Shown here: positions 1 to 8,630 of the stretch, piece after piece
Layout of the letters: every line of letters starts with the position of its first letter
Numbering within the stretch: the stretch's first letter is position 1
From: Flavobacterium sp. ACN2
Lineage (GTDB): Bacteria > Bacteroidota > Bacteroidia > Flavobacteriales > Flavobacteriaceae
DNA: 64,000 nucleotides
Direction of reading: 5' to 3'
NCBI RefSeq assembly: GCF_002303885.1
Contig: NZ_MRCM01000007.1
Location: forward strand, 186,001 to 250,000
Translations under genes and position numbers: made by a program
The notes under the pieces: generated by a model
Databases searched by the model: none
Told to the model about the DNA's origin: nothing
The model's input: the letters and a program-made list of their open reading frames with translations, nothing else

Positions 1-935
1 GATTAGATACACACTTTGAAGGTTTTATTAACCTTGGAGCAAAATTTAGATATAACAGAGAAGATCATTTTTACGGAGTAGAATCTCCAAAAGAGGGCTT
101 AACTGGAACAGATATGCTTTTAGACGAAGCTTCTGTAACTGGAACTGCAAATATTGTAATGGCAGCAGTTTTAGCAAAAGGAACAACTACAGTTTACAAC
201 GCTGCTTGTGAGCCATATTTACAGCAATTGTGTAAAATGCTAAACTCTATGGGAGCAAAAATCACTGGAGTAGGATCTAACTTATTGACTATCGAAGGTG
301 TTGAAAGCCTTGGAGGTTGCGAGCACAGAATTTTACCAGATATGATCGAAATTGGTTCTTGGATTGGTCTTGCAGCTATGACAAAAAGCGAAATCACAAT
401 CAAAAATGTAAGCTGGGAAAATTTAGGTTTGATTCCGAATACTTTCAGAAAATTGGGTATCACAATCGAAAAACGTAACGACGATATTTACATTCCTGCT
501 CACAAAGATGGATATGAAGTGAAAACAGATATCGACGGTTCTATCTTAACTATTGCTGATGCTCCATGGCCAGGATTTACACCTGACTTATTAAGTATCG
601 TTTTAGTCGTGGCAACACAAGCAAAAGGAGACGTTTTAATTCACCAAAAAATGTTCGAAAGCCGTTTGTTCTTCGTGGATAAATTAATCGATATGGGAGC
701 AAAAATTATGTTATGTGATCCGCACAGAGCTGTGGTTATGGGGCATAATTTCGAATCTCAATTGAAAGCAACTACAATGTCTTCTCCTGATATTCGTGCA
801 GGAATCTCATTATTGATTGCGGCGCTTTCTGCAAAAGGAACAAGCACGATCCAGAATATCGAACAAATCGACCGTGGATACGAGCGTATCGACGAGCGTT
901 TGAGAGCAATCGGCGCAAAAATCGTGAGAGCTTAA
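1..935 (+). CDS. murA: UDP-N-acetylglucosamine 1-carboxyvinyltransferase (3' part)
   Basis: MurA transfers enolpyruvate from PEP to UDP-GlcNAc, the first committed step of peptidoglycan synthesis in the cytoplasm. The reading frame is open from base 3, so the gene starts outside the window and only about 310 residues are visible. These match the family throughout: DEASVTGTANIVMAA near the start, EGVESLGG, LPDMIEIG, then DIRAGISLL and IDRGYERIDERL at the C-terminus. From alignment with E. coli MurA as I remember it, the catalytic Cys loop lies upstream of the window. The first ATG inside the window (114) is internal. No terminator is obvious before the next gene, 89 bases away. Confidence 0.97.
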   Translation, partial: LDTHFEGFINLGAKFRYNREDHFYGVESPKEGLTGTDMLLDEASVTGTANIVMAAVLAKGTTTVYNAACEPYLQQLCKMLNSMGAKITGVGSNLLTIEGVESLGGCEHRILPDMIEIGSWIGLAAMTKSEITIKNVSWENLGLIPNTFRKLGITIEKRNDDIYIPAHKDGYEVKTDIDGSILTIADAPWPGFTPDLLSIVLVVATQAKGDVLIHQKMFESRLFFVDKLIDMGAKIMLCDPHRAVVMGHNFESQLKATTMSSPDIRAGISLLIAALSAKGTSTIQNIEQIDRGYERIDERLRAIGAKIVRA

Positions 936-1024
936 AAAGTTGATAGCCTTGAATTCACAAATTTTTATTTTCAAAGATTATAAAAAATAATTCGAGAATT
1001 CGTGGCGAAAAAAAAATAGTCTAA

Positions 1025-1903
1025 ATGACAAACGAACAAAAAGCTATAAAAGCTACTATCTTTAGTATAGTTGGAAACACCTGCTTGGCCCTTGTAAAAG
1101 GTCTTGCAGGTTTTTTTGGCAATTCTTATGCCTTGATTGCAGATGCGATTGAATCGACGACAGATATATTTGCGTCCTTCTTGGTGCTGTTTGGAATCAA
1201 ATATTCGAATAAACCAGCAGACGAAAATCATCCTTATGGTCATGGTCGTGCAGAACCTCTTATTACCTTTTTGGTTGTTGGATTTTTAATTACTTCAGCA
1301 ACAATTATTGGTTACGAAAGTATTGCTAATATTGGGACTTCGCACGATTTACCAAAATCTTGGACTTTATATGTTTTAGGCGCCATTATTATCTGGAAAG
1401 AGTATTCTTTTCGTTTGGTAATGAAAAGAAGTAAGCAAACAAATAGTTCGTCTTTAGCAGCCGATGCTTGGCATCATAGAAGTGATGCCATTACTTCTGT
1501 GGCTGCTTTTATCGGAATTTCAATTGCCTTAATTATGGGCAAAGGTTACGAATCTGCAGATGATTGGGCTGCGCTTTTTGCCGCTTTTTTTATCTTATAT
1601 AACAGTTATAAAATTTTCAGACCAGCGCTTGGCGAAATCATGGATGAAAATCTAAATGACGATTTAGTAGAAGAAATTCGTGTTGTCGCTTTAACTGTTC
1701 AAGGAATTCTTGGAACCGAAAAATGTTTTATTCGTAAAGCAGGAATGCGTTATCATGTTGATCTTCACGCCATAGTTTCGGCAAAAATTTCAGTAAAAGA
1801 AGGACATGATTTGTCTCATAAATTGCAAGATACTTTAAAAGAACAAATTCCGCAGTTAGGAAATGTTTTGATTCATATTGAACCAGATGATTATCATTGT
1901 TAA
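1025..1903 (+). CDS. Cation diffusion facilitator (CDF) family metal transporter
   Basis: Inner-membrane exporter of divalent metals (Zn, Fe, Co, Mn or Cd) that works by proton antiport. The 292 residues have the CDF layout: about six hydrophobic helices over residues 10-200 and a soluble C-terminal dimer domain. Metal-site residues are visible as ADAIESTTD at about 39-47 and HHRSD at about 150-154. The His-rich element HPYGHGRAE (69-77) precedes TM3, and the cytoplasmic domain contains YHVDLHAIV and ends HIEPDDYHC. The ion specificity cannot be read from the sequence. It runs in the same direction as murA and is followed by dispersed repeats. Confidence 0.93.
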   Translation: MTNEQKAIKATIFSIVGNTCLALVKGLAGFFGNSYALIADAIESTTDIFASFLVLFGIKYSNKPADENHPYGHGRAEPLITFLVVGFLITSATIIGYESIANIGTSHDLPKSWTLYVLGAIIIWKEYSFRLVMKRSKQTNSSSLAADAWHHRSDAITSVAAFIGISIALIMGKGYESADDWAALFAAFFILYNSYKIFRPALGEIMDENLNDDLVEEIRVVALTVQGILGTEKCFIRKAGMRYHVDLHAIVSAKISVKEGHDLSHKLQDTLKEQIPQLGNVLIHIEPDDYHC

Positions 1904-2160
1904 AGATGCTAAGGTTCTGAGATGCTAAGATGCTAAGTTTTTTTCTTTGTCAAAGTTTTAAACTTTGACAAAGATTAATTTATAAATCTGCTTAATTTAC
2001 AATCTAGTTAAAACAAGATTATAAATTAAGCAGATTTTTTTTAAGATTGAAAATCTTTGCGCGGGCTTCGACTTCGCTTAGCCTGACAAAATTAATATTA
2101 AGTACTAAAAGAAAACTTAGAATCTTAGCATCTCAGAACCTTAGAACCTTAGAATCTTTT
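1903..2160. repeat. Inverted CTAAG/CTTAG-rich dispersed repeat pair with central hairpin
   Basis: The gap between the convergent CDF and DUF5686 genes is almost all repeat. An arm rich in TGCTAAG units (1903-1940) is mirrored by a TTAGCATCTCAGAACCTTAG-type arm (2112-2160). Between them a TTTGTCAAAGTTT/AAACTTTGACAAAG palindrome, an AATCTGCTTAATTTA/TAAATTAAGCAGATT inverted pair ending in a T run (a likely terminator for the CDF gene), and a GGCTTCGACTTCGCTTAGCCTGACA segment are visible as short pieces. The same arms recur near 17.7, 18.1 and 53.4 kb. Confidence 0.75.
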
Positions 2161-2162
2161 TT

Positions 2163-4652
2163 TTAATCTAACGCATTCAAAATCTTCAACCCAAAGACAA
2201 CACCATTTTGCCGAATTCCTCCTTGATAAGAATGCACATAATCTACTCTGAATAATTTAAATTTTCCGAAACCTAAATTGTCTAAACCAACAGTGAATTC
2301 AGAATATGGTTTTTTGTCTGGAATCGCTAAAGCATGAAAACCAATATTCATAGTCGATTTTAAAAGATTCAATAACGGAATTTTATTCATGATAAAACCA
2401 GTGTCATTGTATTCAGTATGCATTTCAAAATAACTGTCATTTGTACTGTTTGAATAGTATGGCATCATATTAAAAACATTCAAATAACGTTCGCTTGTTC
2501 CTATATGGGTTTGGTTTCCGTTGAAATGTCTGTAATCGATAAACGAAATATTTTCTGCATTAAAAAACTTGCCTCCTCTAAAATTAGTTCCTAAAAGACC
2601 TTTATTTCCAAGAGATAAATCATATTGAACAGAAGCACCTATTCTTTCGTATTCGTACTTTTTTTCGCTTGTCGCGAATGCTTTTTCGAATGCTAAATAA
2701 ACGGTCGGATATTTATCATCTTTAAAATTAAATCTGCCGTCTGGTCTTGAAATGTATTTGTTGCCAAAGTTGATTCTCGTTGTCACAAGCGCTTTAAACA
2801 AGTGATGCTGATCAAAAGCGGGAGTTGTAAAATCGTCTGGAGCCAACGGATTATTGGAAGAATAAAGATCCTCTTTTTTAAAGAACGAATAATCGGTGGT
2901 GTTAAAAAGTGGTTTGCGTTGTTCGTAGCCAATTTTTCCGGTAAGATTTACTCCATTCGCAATATCTTGACCGTAATTAATTTCAACAAATTCTAAGTTG
3001 TACAGCTTCATATAGTTGTCTTTAAAAAACAAAGAACTTATAGAGTTGATCAAATTAGAAATAGGTTGTGCGCTATTAAATTGCGCTGTTTTTGTTCCTC
3101 CAGAACCCCAAATTGTAGCGTAATTGATCGTGTTGAATCGATGGCTAAATTCGCCAATGGCACGAAAACGTTCATCCGAAAAGCCGTAATTAAAAGTGGT
3201 ACTTATTGAAGTGTTTGTTCCTTTTTCCTCATTCCATTTTTTAAAAGAGAAACCAGAATCCAGATTAAAACCCTGAACGGTATTAAAACTTAAAGAAGAA
3301 ATATTTAGCAATCCTTTATAATCAAAAGAATATTTCTTGAAGGTGTTTTTATAATCATAACCCATTAAAACATCCCAAACTTTAAATTTATTGTTTTTTG
3401 CGTCTAGAGAATCGGTATGTTTTTTTGATTTTCTAATGGTTTGCAAACTGTCTTTTTTGGTGTAATCATTGCTTTCTTCCATAGTTAATGGAATCGGACG
3501 AATTTCATTCCAGAAAGCATCATCTTTTTTATTCGCATTGAGGTCAAAAGCCACGAGTTCATTTCCGAAAGTTTTCTTTTCAAACGACGCTGGAAATTCA
3601 TAATTCGAATAAACATAATTGAAATTTCCAGAAAACTTTACCCCAAAAATACCCGCATTAAAAGAAAGTGTTTGCGCATTTTTGGACCATATTTTGTTTT
3701 TGGAGTTATAACTGAAACTCTGTTTTAGATTCATTATTTCGGTAAATTCATTTTTCATTCTATACCCTTTGATCTCTAAATCGATGGCATAAATGGCAAA
3801 ACTATCGTCTACAATATAAATGTAACCTTCAAAAACGGGTTCTTTATCGCGTTTCGGAATAACTTTAATTTTATTAATCTGTTGATTGTTATCGTCGTAA
3901 AAAGTGCTTTCTAATTTGTATTTGTAGTAATTAAAAGCATTGTCTGCGATAGGAGAGATGAGTTTAACATCAAAATCTAAAGCATTATCATAAAAATCAT
4001 AATTGGATAATGCTGCTGTATTGTAACTGTAGCCACGGTTATTTCCAGAAATTTTAGAAGCTAGAATGTTTTCTTTAAACTTGTTTGGTTTTTCAAGACT
4101 AACTTTAGATATTGTTTCAGATAAATATAAAATCCCTGTTCCTGTCGAATCTAAATTAGCACCCATGTCGCTGCCCAATTCTACTTTTTTGCCTAGAATT
4201 TTTTTAGGAAGATCTTTGACTTTAAGCATTCCTTTCGAATAAAAATCGGCGGTATATCTTCCTGTTTTATCTGAGTTTTCTTTTTTATTGGCAATGGCAC
4301 TTTTTATAATTGCATTTGCGGGATTATTTTTAGGATCGATTACAACTTCATTTAATGCGAAGCTTTCTTCTTGGAGCTGAACATCCAAAATGACTGTTGT
4401 TGTTGCTGCGAGAACAATTTTCTTTTGAGTTTTATAGCCTAAATATTGAAAAATTATTGTGCTTCCCGCAATTTCTTTTACGTTAAGCTGATATTTTCCT
4501 TGTTCGTTAGAAGTGGTGCCGTGATAGGTGCCTTCTTGAAAAATAGAAACAAATGGAAGCGGATTTCCCTTTTCATCGGTTACAGTTCCTTTGATTTGAG
4601 CGAAATTAGAAATAGAAAATAATAAAAAAGCGAGTAAAGTATAGTTTCTCAT
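2163..4652 (-). CDS. DUF5686 / carboxypeptidase-regulatory-like outer membrane protein
   Basis: Outer membrane protein of a family common in Bacteroidota; its exact role is unknown. I chose the ATG at 4652 because it directly precedes a clean signal peptide (MRNYTLLAFLLFSISNFAQ); the open frame runs 18 bases further to a GTG. After the signal comes a CarboxypepD_reg-like domain (about residues 20-100, IKGTVTDEKGNPLPFVSI), then a DUF5686-like middle region, then a long beta-rich C-terminal half with many alternating aromatic strands that fits a beta-barrel. It has no clear TonB plug, so I do not call it a TonB receptor. It stands alone, convergent with the CDF gene. Confidence 0.85.
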   Translation of the reverse strand: MRNYTLLAFLLFSISNFAQIKGTVTDEKGNPLPFVSIFQEGTYHGTTSNEQGKYQLNVKEIAGSTIIFQYLGYKTQKKIVLAATTTVILDVQLQEESFALNEVVIDPKNNPANAIIKSAIANKKENSDKTGRYTADFYSKGMLKVKDLPKKILGKKVELGSDMGANLDSTGTGILYLSETISKVSLEKPNKFKENILASKISGNNRGYSYNTAALSNYDFYDNALDFDVKLISPIADNAFNYYKYKLESTFYDDNNQQINKIKVIPKRDKEPVFEGYIYIVDDSFAIYAIDLEIKGYRMKNEFTEIMNLKQSFSYNSKNKIWSKNAQTLSFNAGIFGVKFSGNFNYVYSNYEFPASFEKKTFGNELVAFDLNANKKDDAFWNEIRPIPLTMEESNDYTKKDSLQTIRKSKKHTDSLDAKNNKFKVWDVLMGYDYKNTFKKYSFDYKGLLNISSLSFNTVQGFNLDSGFSFKKWNEEKGTNTSISTTFNYGFSDERFRAIGEFSHRFNTINYATIWGSGGTKTAQFNSAQPISNLINSISSLFFKDNYMKLYNLEFVEINYGQDIANGVNLTGKIGYEQRKPLFNTTDYSFFKKEDLYSSNNPLAPDDFTTPAFDQHHLFKALVTTRINFGNKYISRPDGRFNFKDDKYPTVYLAFEKAFATSEKKYEYERIGASVQYDLSLGNKGLLGTNFRGGKFFNAENISFIDYRHFNGNQTHIGTSERYLNVFNMMPYYSNSTNDSYFEMHTEYNDTGFIMNKIPLLNLLKSTMNIGFHALAIPDKKPYSEFTVGLDNLGFGKFKLFRVDYVHSYQGGIRQNGVVFGLKILNALD

Positions 4653-4722
4653 GAAAGTGGTTTCTCTCACAAAAATAAAAGAAGTTGAAAATGAGGTTAC
4701 TAATAATTTGTTAAATTCGATA

Positions 4723-4810
4723 AGAAACTACTGACTTGTTTGTCAGGCTGAGCCAAGTCGAAGCCTCATCTGGTTTCCATTAGCTTTCGACTTCGCTTAG
4801 GATGACATTT
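4723..4810. repeat. GTCAGGCTGAG-type palindromic dispersed repeat
   Basis: Two imperfect inverted arms, TGTCAGGCTGAGCCAAGTCG near 4741 and TTCGACTTCGCTTAGGATGA near 4786, surround a short spacer. The right-arm wording is shared with the copy near 2062-2093. It lies between aroQ and the DUF5686 gene, so it is transcribed after aroQ and may act as a terminator. Confidence 0.6.
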
Positions 4811-4821
4811 GTTTAAAAAAA

Positions 4822-5235
4822 TTACAAAAATGACTGAATCGCTAATTCGTAACTTTTTAAACCAAATCCTAGAATAACACCTTTGGCATTTCCGGATAAA
4901 TACGACTGATGTCTAAAACTTTCTCTAGCGTAAGTATTAGAAATATGAACTTCTATTACAGGAGTTGTAACGGCTTTCATCGCATCTCCCAAACCAATAG
5001 AAGTATGCGTGTATGCGCCTGCATTTAGAATAATTCCATCATAACTAAAACCGCATTCTTGAATTTTACCAATTAATTCGCCTTCAATATTACTTTGATA
5101 ATACGAAAGTTCGATGTTTGGGAATTTTTGTTTCAACGTTTCAAAATAATCTTCAAAAGTTTGGCTTCCGTAAACGTCTGGTTCACGTTTTCCTAAAAGA
5201 TTCAAGTTGGGTCCGTTGATAATGCAGATTTTCAT
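4822..5235 (-). CDS. aroQ: 3-dehydroquinate dehydratase, type II
   Basis: Catalyses dehydration of 3-dehydroquinate to 3-dehydroshikimate in the shikimate pathway. The 137 residues cover the whole small type II fold. The N-terminus IINGPNLNLLGKREPDVYG carries the catalytic Arg and Tyr, NAGAYTHTS binds substrate, and EVHISNTYARESFRHQS carries the active-site His and Arg. Length is slightly short for the family (about 140-150) but no motif is missing. It is probably monocistronic; a repeat lies downstream. The start at the ATG before KICIINGPN is unambiguous. Confidence 0.96.
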   Translation of the reverse strand: MKICIINGPNLNLLGKREPDVYGSQTFEDYFETLKQKFPNIELSYYQSNIEGELIGKIQECGFSYDGIILNAGAYTHTSIGLGDAMKAVTTPVIEVHISNTYARESFRHQSYLSGNAKGVILGFGLKSYELAIQSFL

Positions 5236-5308
5236 ATGTGTATGTTTTGTTTTGAGATATTGACATTGCTATTGATTTTTGCAATTGTCATTGAGCTGTG
5301 TAAAAATA

Positions 5309-5341
5309 AAAAAACCGCACTAATAAATAGAGCGGTTTTTG
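5309..5341 (-). terminator. Rho-independent terminator of the 5363-5920 gene
   Basis: Read on the minus strand, AAAACCGCTCTA pairs with the TAGTGCGGTTTT arm and is followed by a T run, 22 bases after the stop codon. Confidence 0.8.
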
Positions 5342-5362
5342 TAAAAGTATGTGATATATTTT

Positions 5363-5920
5363 TTAGAACATGAATCCAGCAGAAATCTGGAATACAGAGT
5401 TTTTGATATCTGCATTTTTAGAAGCCTCTGTCAAACCTAAACCATAACGACCTTGTAAAAAGATGTTTTCAGTAAGTTTAACGCCTAAACCTGCATTTAC
5501 ACCGAATTCGAATGTTTCACCATTTTTAACATCGAAATCATTTCTTTCACTTACTAAGAAAGAAGCTTGCGGACCAACTTCTAAGCTGAAAGTGTTGTTT
5601 AAGTAAAATTTAGCCATTACAGGAATAGCGATATAACCTAGTTCATTTTTAACATCTTCACTCACATCGCTAAATTTATAAGATGCACCTGTAGTAGAGT
5701 ACAATAGCTCTGGTTGAATAGAAAACTTGTCTAATAATTTTACTTCTGCAACTAAACCAGCGTGGTAGCTAGTGATTCCTTCTTTATCGATTTGATCTGG
5801 AAAATCTCCAGTTTGGCTTGCAAAGTTAACCCCTGCTTTTACTCCTAATTTTAGTAATTGTGCTTGTACTGCTGCTGATGTTGCTAGAAACAAAACAGCT
5901 GCTAAAAGTATTTTCTTCAT
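5363..5920 (-). CDS. Small outer membrane beta-barrel protein (PorT / OMP_b-brl_2 type)
   Basis: Predicted 8-strand outer membrane barrel of unknown ligand. It starts with a signal peptide (MKKILLAAVLFLATSAAVQAQ, cleaved after AQA or AQ). The 185 residues then show GVKAGVNFASQ, FSIQPELLYST, YIAIPVMAKFYL and VGPQASFL, the usual strand motifs of this family, and end in a terminal Phe (SAGFMF), the usual barrel end signal. It is a paralogue of the protein at 6922-7503, which has the same motifs in the same order. It is divergent from the 6211 gene across a 290-base gap. Confidence 0.87.
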   Translation of the reverse strand: MKKILLAAVLFLATSAAVQAQLLKLGVKAGVNFASQTGDFPDQIDKEGITSYHAGLVAEVKLLDKFSIQPELLYSTTGASYKFSDVSEDVKNELGYIAIPVMAKFYLNNTFSLEVGPQASFLVSERNDFDVKNGETFEFGVNAGLGVKLTENIFLQGRYGLGLTEASKNADIKNSVFQISAGFMF

Positions 5921-6170
5921 AAAAAGGTTTTTAAAAATTGGTATTTTAAAATGTTATTTAAAGTTCAAAACTACATATTTAGCATTTTATTGCATTATAA
6001 TTTTGATTAAATAATTACTAAAATTCCCACTCAAACTGTTTTTTCAATTTAGAAAAACCTCTTTTCTTCTTTCAAAGCTTTGATTTTCAATTGGTCTATA
6101 TCGATTTTATTTTTGTCTTATTCTAATACTTTTTAAACTTATCGTGGAGCATTTTTTGTAAGTCTAATCT

Positions 6171-6178
6171 TAGTTTTG
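6171..6178 (+). promoter_or_regulatory. Bacteroidota -7 promoter element TAGTTTTG
   Basis: Matches TAnnTTTG and sits 32 bases before the ATG at 6211. The upstream TTTG (6155-6158) is closer than the usual spacing, so the -33 part is uncertain. Confidence 0.5.
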
Positions 6179-6210
6179 TCGAATATTAATCAAATAATAT
6201 TTTAAAAATT

Positions 6211-6714
6211 ATGAAAAAAATTGTTTTGGCTGCGATTGCAGTATTGACTTTCGGATGGGCAAATGCTCAAGAACAAACAGCAAAAGGAAAATGGTTAATT
6301 GAAACTAATACTTCTTTTGGAGCTACCAATGTAGGTAATACAGGATTCTCATTATCGAGTGTTGATGGAGAAACTACTTGGGGATTAGGAGCAGAAGGAG
6401 GATATTTTGTAGCTGATAATCTAGCAGTTAAAGTTGGTCTTGGCTATAATGATTTTGGACACAGTGACAATGCATTTTCTTATAAAGTAGGGGCAAAGTA
6501 TTATTTATTAAATAAATTTCCTTTAGAGGCTTCTTATACTGGAGCTAGTATAAAAGGTTATGATGAAAACCCTTCTTTTGTTGGTTTACAAGGTGGCTAT
6601 GCTTGGTTTCTTGGAAAAAATGTTTCTGTTGAACCAGGTCTACGTTACAATATTGGTTTGAATGACTATAAAGATGTTTTCCAGTTCAACGTTGGTTTCG
6701 CTTTACACTTCTAA
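6211..6714 (+). CDS. Small outer membrane beta-barrel protein
   Basis: Predicted outer membrane barrel of 167 residues with no assigned ligand. It has a signal peptide (MKKIVLAAIAVLTFGWANAQ) and then alternating beta-strands such as WLIETNTSFGA, LAVKVGLGYNDFG and NVSVEPGLRYNIGLN, closing with FNVGFALHF and its terminal Phe. It is shorter than its neighbours at 5363 and 6922 and less similar to them than they are to each other. It has its own promoter-like element and terminator, so it is likely monocistronic. An OmpA-like or lipid-A-modifying barrel cannot be excluded from sequence alone. Confidence 0.82.
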   Translation: MKKIVLAAIAVLTFGWANAQEQTAKGKWLIETNTSFGATNVGNTGFSLSSVDGETTWGLGAEGGYFVADNLAVKVGLGYNDFGHSDNAFSYKVGAKYYLLNKFPLEASYTGASIKGYDENPSFVGLQGGYAWFLGKNVSVEPGLRYNIGLNDYKDVFQFNVGFALHF

Positions 6715-6740
6715 TATTTAGTTAATAAAGTGTTTTTTTG

Positions 6741-6773
6741 AAAGCCTCTTCAGTAAATTGAAGAGGCTTTTTT
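6741..6773 (+). terminator. Rho-independent terminator after 6211-6714
   Basis: AAAGCCTCTTCA pairs with TGAAGAGGCTTT and is followed by a T run, 27 bases after the stop. Confidence 0.88.
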
Positions 6774-6882
6774 ATTGCGAAAATTCTAATTTTTAAATTG
6801 GCTTAATTTAAAATTAACAATTACTGTAATATTTACTACTTTATTTGTTAAATTCCTAATGCAGATTTATGAAGAATATTTT

Positions 6883-6890
6883 TATATTTG
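6883..6890 (+). promoter_or_regulatory. Bacteroidota -7 promoter element TATATTTG
   Basis: Exact TAnnTTTG match 31 bases before the ATG at 6922. No well-spaced -33 TTG is clear. Confidence 0.55.
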
Positions 6891-6921
6891 ATCTGATTAA
6901 TTTAACCCAAAACAAATTAAA

Positions 6922-7503
6922 ATGAAAAAAATTATCTTATCTGCCATTGCAATTATGGCTTTTGCATTCACAAATGCTCAGTCTACAAGATTTGGAGTAA
7001 AAGGAGGTCTTAATATTTCAAGTATTGTTGGAGGAGATGTGAGAGATGCTAATGCATTAGTAGGATTTCATATTGGTGGTTTAGCTGAAATCCACGTAGT
7101 AGAAAAGTTTTATATTCAGCCAGAGCTTTTATTCTCAACTCAAGGAGCGAAATTTGATTATGGCTTTGGAGATGATGGAGATGTAAAATTAAACTATTTA
7201 AATATTCCTGTTCTAGCGAAATATTATATCGTTGATAAAAAATTTAGTGTAGAAGCTGGTCCACAACTTGGTTTTTTGTTGTCAGCTAAATCTGATGGTT
7301 ATGATATTAAAGATGATACAAAATCAGTAGATTTTGGCTTTAACTTTGGAGCAGGTTATAGTTTTACTGATAATTTATCAGTGGGTCTTCGTTATACTGT
7401 CGGATTATCTCCTATTTGGGATGACAATATTGAGGATTCAGAAGATTTGTATGACAGTGCAAAGAATGGTAATTTCCAAATTTCTTTAGCTTATAAATTC
7501 TAA
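6922..7503 (+). CDS. Small outer membrane beta-barrel protein (PorT / OMP_b-brl_2 type)
   Basis: Predicted outer membrane barrel of 193 residues, a close paralogue of the 5363-5920 product. It has a signal peptide (MKKIILSAIAIMAFAFTNAQ), then GVKGGLNISSI, FYIQPELLFSTQGA, YLNIPVLAKYYI, VEAGPQLGFLLS and a C-terminal ISLAYKF with final Phe. Asp-rich loops (for example DDGDVK and NIEDSEDLYDS) may face outward or bind cations; that is inference. It carries its own promoter element and terminator. Together with 5363 and 6211 it makes a local cluster of three small barrels, probably partly from duplication. Confidence 0.87.
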   Translation: MKKIILSAIAIMAFAFTNAQSTRFGVKGGLNISSIVGGDVRDANALVGFHIGGLAEIHVVEKFYIQPELLFSTQGAKFDYGFGDDGDVKLNYLNIPVLAKYYIVDKKFSVEAGPQLGFLLSAKSDGYDIKDDTKSVDFGFNFGAGYSFTDNLSVGLRYTVGLSPIWDDNIEDSEDLYDSAKNGNFQISLAYKF

Positions 7504-7525
7504 TTTGAATTTCAAAATATTTCAA

Positions 7526-7554
7526 AAGCCTTCCTTAAACAGGAAGGTTTTTTT
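7526..7554 (+). terminator. Rho-independent terminator after 6922-7503
   Basis: AGCCTTCCT pairs with AGGAAGGTT around a TAAAC loop, followed by a T run. It lies before the xerD start, which argues against the longer xerD start at 7505. Confidence 0.82.
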
Positions 7555-7582
7555 ATGCCAAAAAATTACTTACTTTGTAAAT

Positions 7583-8479
7583 ATGAATTGGAGCAGATAC
7601 ATAAAAGATTATCAGTCGTATTTGAGGATTGAGAGAGGTTTGTCTAAAAATACGATTGAGAACTACGGCTTTGATATCGAACGTTTGTGCCTTTTTTTAG
7701 AAACCAATCAAATAGATGTTTCGCCAATAAAAATTTCAGATGAAACATTACAGCAATTTATTTATTCGGTCGCTAAAGAAGTAAATCCGAGATCGCAGGC
7801 AAGGATAATTTCTGGACTCAAAAGTTTCTTCAATTATCTGGTTTTTGAAGATTATCGAAATGATAATCCTTTAGAATTAATTGAAGCGCCCAAAACAGGC
7901 CGTAAATTACCCGATACTTTATCGCTTCAGGAAATTGACGCTTTGATTGAAAATATAGATTTAAGCACCAACGAAGGCGAGCGAAACCGCGCCATGCTTG
8001 AAACTCTTTATGGATGTGGACTTCGTGTTTCTGAGTTGATTTCGCTAAAAATATCGGATCTGTTTTTTGATGAAGGCTTTATTAAAATTATGGGTAAAGG
8101 AAACAAGGAAAGATTTGTTCCGATAGGATCATTAACTCAGAAGTATATTGATATATATAGAAATGCAATTCGTTGTAATCTCAATATTAAAAAAGGAGCA
8201 GAAGACACTTTGTTTTTAAATAGAAGAGGAAATCAGCTAACTCGAGCGATGGTCTTTACAATCATTAAAGATCTTGCACAAAAAATGGGGTTGAAGAAGA
8301 ATATAAGTCCGCATACATTACGCCATTCTTTTGCTACACATCTGCTTGAAAATGGTGCAGATTTGAGATCAATTCAATTAATGTTAGGGCATGAATCTAT
8401 TACAACAACAGAAATTTATGTTCATCTGGATCGCAGTTTTTTAAAAGAGGTTATGCATAGTTTTCATCCGAGAAAATAA
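7583..8479 (+). CDS. xerD: Site-specific tyrosine recombinase XerD-like
   Basis: Resolves chromosome dimers at dif together with XerC, or acts as the single Xer protein. Starting at the ATG at 7583 gives 298 residues, the normal XerD length; the frame is open back to 7505, but that stretch holds the terminator of the previous gene. The N-terminal SAM-like DNA-binding domain (about 1-90) begins WSRYIKDYQSYLRIERGLS. The catalytic residues are visible: Arg in CGLRVSEL, Lys in GKGNKERF, HTLRHSFATHLLENG, LGHESITTTEIYVH with the nucleophile Tyr. No mobile-element context is present, which supports a housekeeping role. Confidence 0.93.
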   Translation: MNWSRYIKDYQSYLRIERGLSKNTIENYGFDIERLCLFLETNQIDVSPIKISDETLQQFIYSVAKEVNPRSQARIISGLKSFFNYLVFEDYRNDNPLELIEAPKTGRKLPDTLSLQEIDALIENIDLSTNEGERNRAMLETLYGCGLRVSELISLKISDLFFDEGFIKIMGKGNKERFVPIGSLTQKYIDIYRNAIRCNLNIKKGAEDTLFLNRRGNQLTRAMVFTIIKDLAQKMGLKKNISPHTLRHSFATHLLENGADLRSIQLMLGHESITTTEIYVHLDRSFLKEVMHSFHPRK

Positions 8480-8630
8480 TTTTTTATCGTATGTGCGTTT
8501 TTTGTTTTGAAAATTTATATATTGTGTTAAAAATTTGCATTAAAAGGAATTAAATATAGCAAAATATGATGTTTTGTTTTGCTTCTCTCGCATAAGTTCT
8601 CAATATCTTATTTACATAAAAAAGTAGTAT

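Noticed and set aside
7505..7582. Longer start for the XerD gene
   Set aside because: This stretch contains the terminator of the previous gene, and the added residues do not resemble XerD.
7583..8479. Integrase of an integrative element
   Set aside because: No attachment repeats, tRNA or cargo genes; length and motifs are those of housekeeping XerD.
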